Of a DNA stretch of 29,019 bases, positions 14,892 through 22,953 are shown in pieces. Both the position numbers and the translations under genes were made by a program. The DNA is from UBA6987 sp045616945. Its GTDB lineage: Bacteria; Bacillota; Clostridia; Lachnospirales; Lachnospiraceae. Below the pieces are notes generated by a model. That model was given only the letters and a program-made list of their open reading frames with translations. It did no database searches and was not told the origin of the DNA. Position 1 is the first letter of the stretch. Each line of letters opens with the position of its first letter. The stretch spans positions 1 through 29,019 of the forward strand of contig JAZLHR010000126.1 in assembly GCA_045616945.1 (NCBI GenBank), read 5' to 3'.

Positions 14892-15929
14892 ATGATTGAG
14901 GAGGATGTCCTGCAAATTATGGACCCCGACAGTATCCCACGATATTTCATTCTGATCTTTACCCTGATCCTACTCGGAGGCTTTTTTGCGGCGTCTGAAA
15001 CAGCCTGTTCGAATTGCAACCGTCTGCGGCTCATGAGCTGGGCCGAAGACGGTAAAAAGAGTGCTGCGAGAGCGCTCAAAATATTGGAAAAATTTGATAA
15101 GGCGATCATCACGCTGCTGATCGGCAACAATGTCGTACATGTTGTCGCAACGGCTTCTGCTGCCGTGCTTGCGATAGATTTCATCGGTCCGGCAGCCGGT
15201 CCCGTCGTTTCCACCGTGCTGATGACGCTTCTCGTTTTTATTTTCAGTGAAACGATCCCGAAAAACATCGCCAAGGCCCGCAGCGACAGCTTTATCTGCG
15301 CCGTTTCGGGGATCCTTTCCCTGCTGATGATCCTTCTGACGCCTCTGGATTTCTTCTTCAACGGGATAGGGAAGCTGCTGAAGCGTCTGTTCCGCACAAG
15401 CGAAGCCGATACGGCCATGACGGAAGATGATTTCCAGTCGATGATCGAAACCATCGAAGATGAGGGCGGCCTGGAATCGGATGCCAGCGAACTGATCCAG
15501 TCGGCCGTGGAATTTACCGACCGGAAGGTCGGGGACGTTCTGACGCCCCGTGTCCGTATCACCGGACTGAATCTGAAGGATCCCGACAAGATCAACCAGG
15601 AAAAGATCCTGAACGGAGCCTACTCCCGTCTGCCTGTCTACGACGGGGATCTGGACCATATCGTCGGTGTGCTCAATACCAAGCAATACCTGCAGGCCAA
15701 GCTGACCGCGCCGCAGCATACGGCGGATATCCGCAAGGTCATGGCCAAGCCGTACTATATCCACGAAGACATGGGGCTGTACCCCCTGGTCGACGAAATG
15801 CGCCGCCGGAAGATGCATCTGGCCATCGTTAAAGATGCCTGGGGCGGCACGCAGGGCATGGTGACCCTGGAAGATCTGCTCGAAGAGCTGATCGGTGAAG
15901 TCTGGAATAAGGAGGAACAGCCCCAATGA
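14892..15929 (+). CDS. CNNM/HlyC-CorC family membrane protein, short form
   Basis: A 345-residue protein with an N-terminal CNNM (DUF21) membrane domain. Conserved stretches are FFAASETACSNCN (31-43), LLIGNNVVHVVAT (75-87) and IFSETIPKNIAKA (116-128), with about four hydrophobic helices. A pair of CBS domains follows from near residue 205 (VLTPRVRITGL, YSRLPVYDGDLDHIVGVLN, then a second copy ending GTQGMVTLEDLLEELIGEVW). CNNM proteins are linked to magnesium or cobalt transport. The protein stops right after the CBS pair and lacks the C-terminal CorC_HlyC domain seen in its neighbour. The first ATG is used because GAGG lies 7 bases before it; a downstream ATG at 14919 is possible. Its stop overlaps the next start (ATGA). 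Confidence 0.9.
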   Translation: MIEEDVLQIMDPDSIPRYFILIFTLILLGGFFAASETACSNCNRLRLMSWAEDGKKSAARALKILEKFDKAIITLLIGNNVVHVVATASAAVLAIDFIGPAAGPVVSTVLMTLLVFIFSETIPKNIAKARSDSFICAVSGILSLLMILLTPLDFFFNGIGKLLKRLFRTSEADTAMTEDDFQSMIETIEDEGGLESDASELIQSAVEFTDRKVGDVLTPRVRITGLNLKDPDKINQEKILNGAYSRLPVYDGDLDHIVGVLNTKQYLQAKLTAPQHTADIRKVMAKPYYIHEDMGLYPLVDEMRRRKMHLAIVKDAWGGTQGMVTLEDLLEELIGEVWNKEEQPQ

Positions 15930-17197
15930 CACCTGCGCTTCTGATTCTCCTGACAGTCCTGCTGATCACCCTTTCCGCCTTTTTCTCTTCCTCGGAGATC
16001 GCCTATGCCACGGCCTCCAAGCCGCGTCTGCGGACGCTTGCGGAGGAAGGCAACCGGAAAGCCATCCGCGCGCAGAATATTTCCGAAGATTTCAACCGGA
16101 TGATCGCGACCATCCTCGTCGGCAACAACCTGGTCAATATCGCCGCCACCTCCGTCGTGACCGTCCTCTGCACCGAATATTATCTGAAGGGCCGGCCGAA
16201 CGCCGAGCTGTACGCGGAGATCGCCTCCACGCTGCTTCTGCTGATCTTCGGTGAGATCTTCCCGAAGATCCTTGCCGCGGACCACGCTTCTTCCCTCGTG
16301 CTGCGCTTCAGCGGTCCGCTGCAGGGCGCCATCCGTTTCTTCAATCCCATCGTCCGCATCGTCACACGCATGGTCGATAAGCTGTCCGTGCTCTGGGCCG
16401 TTCCGGAACCGGAACCCAGCATCACCGACGAAGAACTGGTCATGGTCGTGGACAATATGCAGGAAGAAGGCGGCTTTACGGAATCCGAAGGCGAACTGAT
16501 CAAATCCGCCATCGGCTTCAGTGAACTGACGGCCCACGATATCCTGATCCCCCGGGTGGATGTCAGTGCCTGGGACATCGCGGAACCTCTGGCCGGACTT
16601 CTCTCCGACCGGGATGCCATGAGCTTTTCCCGTATTCCCGTTTACCGTGAGGATGTGGATCATATCATCGGGATCCTGAACACGAAGGAATTGATGAAGG
16701 CCGTTCTTGCCTGCGGCGATCCTGCTCTGGTGGATGTAGAGTCCCTGCTCGTCGAGCCGATGTTCGTTCATATGACCAAAGATATTTCGGACATTTTGAA
16801 GGAGCTGCGCGAAACCGGCCGCAACATGGCCGTTGTTCTGGACGAATACGGCGGGACGATGGGCATTCTTACCCGCGAGGACATCATGGAAGAGATCGTC
16901 GGCGAGATCTACGATGAGACCGATGAGATCGAGACGGATTGTTCCGAAATGGGACAGAACACCTACCTGCTGGACGGTGATATGAGCATCGCCGATGCGT
17001 TCGAATATCTGGAATATGACCCCAAGGATTTCGAAAGCGAATATACGACTCTCAGCGGCTGGATCACCGAGCAGCTGGACAAATTTCCCGAAAGCGGCGA
17101 CAGTTTTGTATACGACAGACTGACTGTCACGGTCATGTCGGTCGACGGCCGTCTGGTCCGTCAGGCGAAGATCTATATCGAACCGGAAAAAGAATAA
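15926..17197 (+). CDS. CNNM/HlyC-CorC family membrane protein, full-length form
   Basis: A 423-residue paralogue of the preceding gene. The CNNM domain has FFSSSEIAYATAS near residue 14, LVGNNLVNIAATS near 60 and FGEIFPKILA near 107, with several transmembrane helices. The CBS pair spans about 200-330 (ILIPRVDVSAW, FSRIPVYREDVDHIIGILN, then VLDEYGGTMGILTREDIMEEIVGEIYDE). A C-terminal CorC_HlyC domain (about 345-423, including TTLSGWITEQLDKFPESGD) completes the usual architecture. The family is tied to Mg2+/Co2+ efflux or resistance; older labels such as haemolysin are misleading. The ATG overlaps the upstream TGA by 4 bases, so the pair is translationally coupled and may form a heterodimer. 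Confidence 0.92.
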   Translation: MTPALLILLTVLLITLSAFFSSSEIAYATASKPRLRTLAEEGNRKAIRAQNISEDFNRMIATILVGNNLVNIAATSVVTVLCTEYYLKGRPNAELYAEIASTLLLLIFGEIFPKILAADHASSLVLRFSGPLQGAIRFFNPIVRIVTRMVDKLSVLWAVPEPEPSITDEELVMVVDNMQEEGGFTESEGELIKSAIGFSELTAHDILIPRVDVSAWDIAEPLAGLLSDRDAMSFSRIPVYREDVDHIIGILNTKELMKAVLACGDPALVDVESLLVEPMFVHMTKDISDILKELRETGRNMAVVLDEYGGTMGILTREDIMEEIVGEIYDETDEIETDCSEMGQNTYLLDGDMSIADAFEYLEYDPKDFESEYTTLSGWITEQLDKFPESGDSFVYDRLTVTVMSVDGRLVRQAKIYIEPEKE

Positions 17198-17199
17198 GC

Positions 17200-17214
17200 G
17201 GGGACTAAATCCCC
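17200..17214 (+). other. Short hairpin after the CNNM pair
   Basis: GGGGA-CTAAA-TCCCC is a perfect 5-base-pair hairpin with a 5-base loop, two bases after the stop codon. There is no T-tract, so it is not the terminator itself. It may protect the mRNA end. Confidence 0.35.
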
Positions 17215-17261
17215 CAAACGGGCGGCACAATCCTTTCCCCGTGAGCCCCCTATACAAAAAC

Positions 17262-17296
17262 GAAACAGCAGCCGGAATACCCGACTGCTGTTTTAT
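17262..17296. terminator. Bidirectional rho-independent terminator
   Basis: Arms AACAGCAGCCGG and CCGACTGCTGTT form a 12-position stem with one mismatch and a loop of about 5 bases. On the plus strand TTTTATT follows. On the minus strand the stem is followed by a T-rich TTTCGTTTTT run. It lies between the convergent CNNM and helicase genes and can stop both transcripts. Confidence 0.85.
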
Positions 17297-17351
17297 TCAT
17301 CTTCTGTAAAAGGTCAAAACATCCCGAAAAACAGCAAGTTTCGTTCTGATG

Positions 17352-20069
17352 TCAATTATCGGATGTTCCTCTTATCTCTTCTTTGGGAATCTGTTTGGGA
17401 ATTTTGCGCTTATAAGTACAGCCTGTAATTCTATAGTTTTCGCAGCCAAAAAAATCCCCATAGGGCCCCGTCTTGCGCGAAAGCCTGCCGCCGCAAAGAG
17501 GGCATTCAAATTGTTCCCGCCTCAGTTCATTCTCGTAACGGGCATGAAGTTCCTTGGCAAAGATAGATTCGTGATCCTTCCGCACCAGCACAAACACCTT
17601 TACTCTGGCCCTCGTCAGTGCGACATAATACAATCTTCGTTCTTCGGCAAACGGATATTCTTCACGATTTTCAAGCAGCAGTTCCAGTATTGGGTCATTC
17701 TGTATTCTGCTCGGAAATCCCATGCGCGTGTTTTTATTGTTGATAATGAAAACATAGTCTGCCTGAAGCCCTTTTGACTTATGTGCCGTCATAAAGCACA
17801 TCTTAAGGTCACTCCGGGGATTATATTTAACGTCAATAAAGCCTGTCTCATTATTATATTGGCATACAAACAAACCGCTTTCGCTGAGAAGCTTCACATC
17901 AAATGAATATCTCCCGATAAAGAAGACGGTTGCGTCCTTAGGCAGTTCCTCAATCTTTGCCGCCATAAATACAACGGCTACGTTATCTGTATAACCGCTG
18001 ATTTCTCCCATTGAAAACCGCGCATCATCAGAATGTCCGTGTATTTGTTTTTTTATCTGCGCCGGATTCTGCGTAATAAACGAGCCGCTGATTTCAATCA
18101 GTGATTTTGTAAAACGGTAGGTGGTTTCGATCTTGCTGACAGTTGTTTTTCCCCAGTATTTTTCAAAGTTCAAGATGTAATTTATGTCACTTCCGGCAAA
18201 ACGGTAAATGCTCTGCCAGTCGTCCCCCACACAGAACAGGTCAAAATCTTTCGACTTTCTAAGCTCCGCCAAAAGATTATATCTGGCTTTTGAAATATCC
18301 TGGTACTCGTCAACAATCACATAAGAGAACGGATTTTTCACTTTTCCGACGCGGATATATTCTGCAGCAAGATTGATCATGTCATTAAAATCGATCTCAC
18401 CACTTTTCTTCAATTCTGCATCGTAGGCTTCAAATAACGGCTCAACAAGTGCAATAAACTCTGTTTGCGAACGCGCAGCAGCAAGCGTCTTAAAATACTC
18501 AATCGAATATGCGTTGCTTTTCAGCAGATTGATCACAGTTTCAAACAGTTCTATTAACCCTTCAAGCGGCGAGTTCCCATTGCCGGCAATATTTCTCCAT
18601 AATTCATCCGGAGATTTCGGATTCATAGAAACGCCAAGCTCTTTCAGCCTTTTTTCAAGGAGACCTAAAAGGGAACCATCCATTTTCTCATAAGAGTACA
18701 TGGCGACCATTTTAGTGTCGTTTTCTTTATGAAGTTTAAATTTCCATTCCATGGATTCCCGATACGTCTCTGCCGCAGATTTCCCGTCTTTGCCTATAAA
18801 CCAGCTTGGCACCTCACCGTTTTTGTTAATGCCAAAGTATTCGATATACACATCGTAATCCGGAAGATAAAAATCCGGATGATATTGTGTAAAATCCTCC
18901 GTGCGGGTATCAATCTTATATACGGCTTCGTATTCATAACAAATGGCATTTTGGAACAGATAATTGGCGATATCCATTTCACCATAACTCTTTACCCGCT
19001 CCCCAAGGAAGGTCATCGGCGGATTGAATTGGAGATACTCTTCATACTCTTCCTTGTTTCCGAAATCAAACTCCGATTTATAGGGGACCTTATTGTAAAG
19101 GAGATATGTTCCCAAGCGATGGAGATACGCCGGGTCTTTCATGAATTCAGACAATCTGTCTTTAATAAAATCCCGGAGCTTGATTCGAGTAATTTTGGGC
19201 ATGACTCCGTCTGCTTTTGCAATGATACTGAGCCCCAGCTTATGAAAAGTTGACGCAAAGATACTGCTGCAGCCGGTTTCCTTTGCAATTCGCTCACGCA
19301 TTTCACCGGCGGAGGCGTTTGTAAATGAAAGAACAAGGATGTCCTCCGGTTTGAATTTTTCGGACTTCAGCAGGTATTTTATCTTTCCGACGACAGTTGT
19401 CGTTTTCCCGGTTCCGGCTCCGGCAATCACCAAGTGGTTATGGGCCTCTTTTACGATGCAAGTCATTTGCTGATTATCAAGCTTGCGGCCTTCGACATCG
19501 CCGATTAAGGCATAAGCTTCTGCGACTTTTTGATTTGCAACTTTGTCATTGTGAGCTGATAGCTTTTCTTGTAAGAAGAGGCAATTCTGTTCAAAAAGTT
19601 CTGCCTCAAACCTTGCCCTCTGATAATTAACGGCTTTCCTGAACCGTTTGATTTCATTTTCATTTGAACAACCTTTTAAGCTGCTGTATTTTTCGTTCCA
19701 ACAGTCTACTACCGATAATTCAATAAATTCTCCCGGTTTTTCATAATTTTTTGCTTCCGTATTTGCCTCGGAAAGTTGGGCTATCAATTCGTTGCAGCGC
19801 GAATTCTGCTTCAGCTTTTCTTTTGACAATTCTCCATCCGGCAGTTCTTTCATGGGAGGTGGATCTGCACCGACAGATTTTTCTGTTTTCTTCTCCTGTT
19901 TTTGGGAGTAACGACTAAAAAAGACAGCAGCTAGAATTAATATGACCAAAATAAGGGAGAAGAAGGTTTCGGTGTCGTTATGGTATTTTAGGGCGCTTCC
20001 GCTTGCAATAATAATCACAAGGATCAGAAGGATACTGCTTTTTCCCTCTTTGTCATTTTCGCGTCCCAT
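17352..20069 (-). CDS. Helicase IV-like superfamily I DNA helicase with nuclease-like insert and zinc ribbon
   Basis: A 905-residue UvrD/Rep-superfamily helicase. Two hydrophobic segments near the N-terminus (about 12-25 and 35-51) suggest membrane anchoring. Helicase motifs are complete: NQQM Q-motif (about 199-202), Walker A GAGTGKTT (217-224), VDEYQD Walker B (586-591), GDDWQSIYR (615-623), TAHKSKG (761-767) and VALTRAR (816-822). Similarity to E. coli helicase IV is clear, for example FITQNPAQIKK and EERRLYYVALTRAR. Between motifs Ic and II lies an insert with HPDFYLPDYDVYIEYFG (Asp399, Glu410), resembling a PD-(D/E)XK core. The C-terminus carries a four-cysteine ribbon (856, 859, 876, 884) of the topoisomerase type. 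The ATG at 20069 has AAGGA nine bases upstream and is preferred over 20087. The gene is visibly A+T-richer than its neighbours. Confidence 0.88.
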   Translation of the reverse strand: MGRENDKEGKSSILLILVIIIASGSALKYHNDTETFFSLILVILILAAVFFSRYSQKQEKKTEKSVGADPPPMKELPDGELSKEKLKQNSRCNELIAQLSEANTEAKNYEKPGEFIELSVVDCWNEKYSSLKGCSNENEIKRFRKAVNYQRARFEAELFEQNCLFLQEKLSAHNDKVANQKVAEAYALIGDVEGRKLDNQQMTCIVKEAHNHLVIAGAGTGKTTTVVGKIKYLLKSEKFKPEDILVLSFTNASAGEMRERIAKETGCSSIFASTFHKLGLSIIAKADGVMPKITRIKLRDFIKDRLSEFMKDPAYLHRLGTYLLYNKVPYKSEFDFGNKEEYEEYLQFNPPMTFLGERVKSYGEMDIANYLFQNAICYEYEAVYKIDTRTEDFTQYHPDFYLPDYDVYIEYFGINKNGEVPSWFIGKDGKSAAETYRESMEWKFKLHKENDTKMVAMYSYEKMDGSLLGLLEKRLKELGVSMNPKSPDELWRNIAGNGNSPLEGLIELFETVINLLKSNAYSIEYFKTLAAARSQTEFIALVEPLFEAYDAELKKSGEIDFNDMINLAAEYIRVGKVKNPFSYVIVDEYQDISKARYNLLAELRKSKDFDLFCVGDDWQSIYRFAGSDINYILNFEKYWGKTTVSKIETTYRFTKSLIEISGSFITQNPAQIKKQIHGHSDDARFSMGEISGYTDNVAVVFMAAKIEELPKDATVFFIGRYSFDVKLLSESGLFVCQYNNETGFIDVKYNPRSDLKMCFMTAHKSKGLQADYVFIINNKNTRMGFPSRIQNDPILELLLENREEYPFAEERRLYYVALTRARVKVFVLVRKDHESIFAKELHARYENELRREQFECPLCGGRLSRKTGPYGDFFGCENYRITGCTYKRKIPKQIPKEEIRGTSDN

Positions 20070-20175
20070 TCTATCGTTTCCTTCCATTTTTTCGCTGTTC
20101 GACCATACTTCTCATGTCTATGATCGACTGCGGCGCTTGCAGGCTCAGTAATCAAACTATTTTCCCCGCAAAGTC

Positions 20176-20979
20176 TCAGAAGAGCAGCATTTTAATATAT
20201 GCAGCGTATTCTCTGAAATAGTAATGCGGCTCTAGGAGCGCCAGCCCCCTGCTGCCCAGATAGCTCACATTGGTGAAACCGAATTTTTCGGCGATCAGGC
20301 CCGCACGATACAGATGGAACGCGGAAGTCACGACGATGATATCCGGCAGCCCGGCCTCAGCAGTGCCTGCCCCGGCCGCATTCCCCGTGCCGTATATACC
20401 GCCTTCACGGGCGGCGATCAATTCCTTCGCGTAAAGGAAATTTTCCTCCGTGGATGTGCTCTTCTCCTCTTTCAGCAGGCGCTCCGGCCCTATCCCGTGC
20501 GCCGCCAGATAATCATACGCGGCGGCCGCCTCGGAAATTTTTTCGTCTTTTCCCTGACCGCCGGTACAGATGATCACCAGCTCTTCATGGGCTCCGGCAT
20601 ACGCAAGGGCCGCGTCGATCCTCCTTTGGTACTCGATCGTGGGAACGGTTCCGTTCACCTTGGCCCCGAGCAGGATCAGATAGCGGGCGGAGGGATCGGG
20701 GCCGGCATGTGCCGCCTGCACGGCACGGACTTCAAATACCGCAAAATGGATGACGACCGCCAAAGCAGCCGCGCACAAAACCGCCGCAAGCACCTTCGGC
20801 AGCCTGCGGACAAGGGCATGCAGCTGCCGCAGGAATATCCCCGCGGCAATCAGCACGCCGCCCACGAAAAATCCCGCGTAATTGAACCAATTCACACTGC
20901 TGATCAGCGCATTTACGGCCAGGCCGTACAGGCAGCACAGCGCTCCCGATATGATCAATATGGCTTTCCGTACTTTCAT
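20176..20979 (-). CDS. YdcF/SanA-like DUF218 membrane protein
   Basis: About 267 residues. Three hydrophobic helices occupy the first 85 or so residues, followed by a DUF218 domain starting near RYLILLGAKVNGTVPT. Conserved pieces are YQRRIDAALAYA, IICTGGQGKDEKISEA, STSTEENFLYAKEL and VVTSAFHLYRA. DUF218 proteins are membrane proteins implicated in envelope or peptidoglycan-related processes; the reaction is unsettled. The frame opens at TTG 20991 directly after a stop; AAAGGA lies only three bases before that TTG, while ATG at 20979 has no well-spaced site, so the start is uncertain. It follows the second ABC transporter gene by about 20-30 bases and is probably co-transcribed with it. Confidence 0.85.
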   Translation of the reverse strand: MKVRKAILIISGALCCLYGLAVNALISSVNWFNYAGFFVGGVLIAAGIFLRQLHALVRRLPKVLAAVLCAAALAVVIHFAVFEVRAVQAAHAGPDPSARYLILLGAKVNGTVPTIEYQRRIDAALAYAGAHEELVIICTGGQGKDEKISEAAAAYDYLAAHGIGPERLLKEEKSTSTEENFLYAKELIAAREGGIYGTGNAAGAGTAEAGLPDIIVVTSAFHLYRAGLIAEKFGFTNVSYLGSRGLALLEPHYYFREYAAYIKMLLF

Positions 20980-21009
20980 CCTCTTGCGCAACTATCCTTT
21001 CCCGACAGA

Positions 21010-22950
21010 TCAATCCAGTTCTTTTTTGCCGGTATACAGTTCGTAGTATCTGCCCTTCAAAGCCAGAAGGTCGTCGTGGTCGCCCCGTTCGATGATCTCG
21101 CCCTGTTCCAGCACCATGATCGCATTGGCGTTGCGTACGGTGGAAAGGCGGTGGGCGATGACAAAGGTCGTCCGATTCTTCATCAGACGGTCCATGCCCC
21201 GCTCGATCTGCCGTTCGGTGCGGGTATCCACGGAGCTCGTCGCTTCATCCAGCACCAGGATCGGCGCCCTGGAAAGAGCTGCTCTGGCAATATTGAGCAG
21301 CTGGCGCTGGCCCTGCGACAGGTTTGCCCCGTCTCCCTCCAGCATCGTCTGATACCCGGCGGAAAGCTTGCGGATAAAGCTGTTGGCGGACGCGATCCTG
21401 GCGGCCTCGATGACCTCCTCATCCGTCGCATCCGGACGCCCGTAGCGGATATTTTCCATCACGGTCCCGGAAAACAGATGCGTATCCTGCAGCACCATGG
21501 CGATATTCCGGCGAAGCACATCTCGCCGGATCTTCCTTACGTCCACACCGTCGATCGTGATGGTGCCTTCCTCGATATCGTAAAAACGGTTCAGCAAATT
21601 GGTGATAGTCGTTTTCCCCGCGCCGGTAGAACCGACGAAGGCGATCTTCTGTCCCGGCTTCGCGTACAGACTGATATGCTTCAGCACCGTCTTTTCAGGC
21701 ACATACCCGAAAGATACATTGTCCAGGATGACATAGCCCTGCATGTCCGGCATCGGGTCCGCATCCGGGACATCGGCCGGTTCGGGCGTTTCGTCGATCA
21801 CCTGGAACACGCGCTCCGCGCCTGCCAGTGCCGCGAAGATCGTCGCCGTCTGCTGCGAGATGGTATTGATCGGCATGGAGAACTGCTTTGCGTAGCCGGC
21901 AAAGACCGTCAGGCCGCCGGGGGAAAGCTTGCCTGCCACCATCAGAATACCGCCGATGCCCACGGTCACGCCGTAGGAGATCTGCGAAGTATTTCCCATG
22001 ATCGGGCCCATGACACCGCCCCAGAACTGAGCATGGAACTGCTTGTCACGCATATCGTCGTTCAGGGTCTTGAATTCCTCCACGCAGCAGGCTTCGTGAT
22101 TGAAGACCTTGACGATCTTCTGCCCGGTCACATGTTCTTCCACATAACCGTTCACCGCACCGAGGGCGGCCTGCTGTGCGCCGTAATACTTCTGAGAACG
22201 CTTTGCGATGGCTGCCCCGCCCAGCACGAAGACCGGGCTGAACAGGATCGTGACCAGCGTCATCCGCCAGCTCGTCGTCACCATAAATACAAACGTGCCG
22301 AGCAGCGTCACCGCGCCGGAGATCAGCTGCGTCAGGGAATTGTTGATCATCACGTCGATATTGTCCACGTCGTTGGTAAAGCGGGACATGATCTCGCCGG
22401 TGGGATGTCCGTCAAAATACCGGACTGGCAGATACTGCAGCTTCGTAAACAGGTCGTTCCGGATACGCTCCACAGTCCCCTGCGAAATGCTCAGCATCAG
22501 TCTTCCCTGGCAGTAGGTGGAGGCGATCCCCACCAGATATACCGTTCCCAGGATCAGCAGCGCCGTCAGGATATAGCCCATCGTCGTAAGAGCCTCACTG
22601 TCACCGGCAAAAGACGTAATCAGCCGGTCCGCCAAAACCTCGAAAGCGGAAAGCGTCACATCCGCATCCGGCTTCACCGCCAGCGTCAGACGGTCGATGA
22701 TGGGTGCCACCATATAGCCGCCGCAGAGGGAAGTCAGCGTGCTCAGCAGCATGCAGAAAAGCACGCCTGCGAAGCGCAGCCCGTAGCCGTGGGCATATCG
22801 GAGCAGCCTGGATATGGTCTTCTTCATATCCTTCGGCTTGCCGCCCTTGCCGGGGATCCTGCCGCCCCGATGACCGCCGCCGAAACCGCGCCGGCCTGCG
22901 GCAGCCGCTTTATTGTATTGTTTCTGTAATTCTTCCAGTGTTCTTGCCAT
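21010..22950 (-). CDS. ABC transporter ATP-binding/permease, consensus-site half
   Basis: A 646-residue half-transporter of the multidrug exporter (ABCB-like) type. A Gly/Lys/Arg-rich cytoplasmic N-terminal extension (about 18-43) precedes six transmembrane helices (about 55-380). The nucleotide-binding domain follows, with Walker A GSTGAGKT (440-447), Q-loop VLQDTHLFSG, signature LSQGQ (544-548, in place of LSGGQ), Walker B LDEATS with catalytic Glu569, and switch His600. It keeps the catalytic Glu and His while its partner does not, so the two form a heterodimer with one working ATP site. The ribosome binding site AAAGGAGG overlaps the upstream stop, with a 3-base gap between genes. The substrate is unknown. 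Confidence 0.94.
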   Translation of the reverse strand: MARTLEELQKQYNKAAAAGRRGFGGGHRGGRIPGKGGKPKDMKKTISRLLRYAHGYGLRFAGVLFCMLLSTLTSLCGGYMVAPIIDRLTLAVKPDADVTLSAFEVLADRLITSFAGDSEALTTMGYILTALLILGTVYLVGIASTYCQGRLMLSISQGTVERIRNDLFTKLQYLPVRYFDGHPTGEIMSRFTNDVDNIDVMINNSLTQLISGAVTLLGTFVFMVTTSWRMTLVTILFSPVFVLGGAAIAKRSQKYYGAQQAALGAVNGYVEEHVTGQKIVKVFNHEACCVEEFKTLNDDMRDKQFHAQFWGGVMGPIMGNTSQISYGVTVGIGGILMVAGKLSPGGLTVFAGYAKQFSMPINTISQQTATIFAALAGAERVFQVIDETPEPADVPDADPMPDMQGYVILDNVSFGYVPEKTVLKHISLYAKPGQKIAFVGSTGAGKTTITNLLNRFYDIEEGTITIDGVDVRKIRRDVLRRNIAMVLQDTHLFSGTVMENIRYGRPDATDEEVIEAARIASANSFIRKLSAGYQTMLEGDGANLSQGQRQLLNIARAALSRAPILVLDEATSSVDTRTERQIERGMDRLMKNRTTFVIAHRLSTVRNANAIMVLEQGEIIERGDHDDLLALKGRYYELYTGKKELD

Positions 22951-22953
22951 GGT

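Noticed and set aside
20088..20175. Possible promoter or terminator between the ydcF-like gene and the helicase
   Set aside because: No good -35/-10 pair and only a 4-base stem without T-tract are visible in these 88 bases.
20314..22929. An 871-codon open frame on the plus strand opposite the ABC exporter and ydcF-like genes
   Set aside because: Antisense to well-supported genes; the long frame follows from G+C-rich codon bias, with no ribosome binding site or motif.
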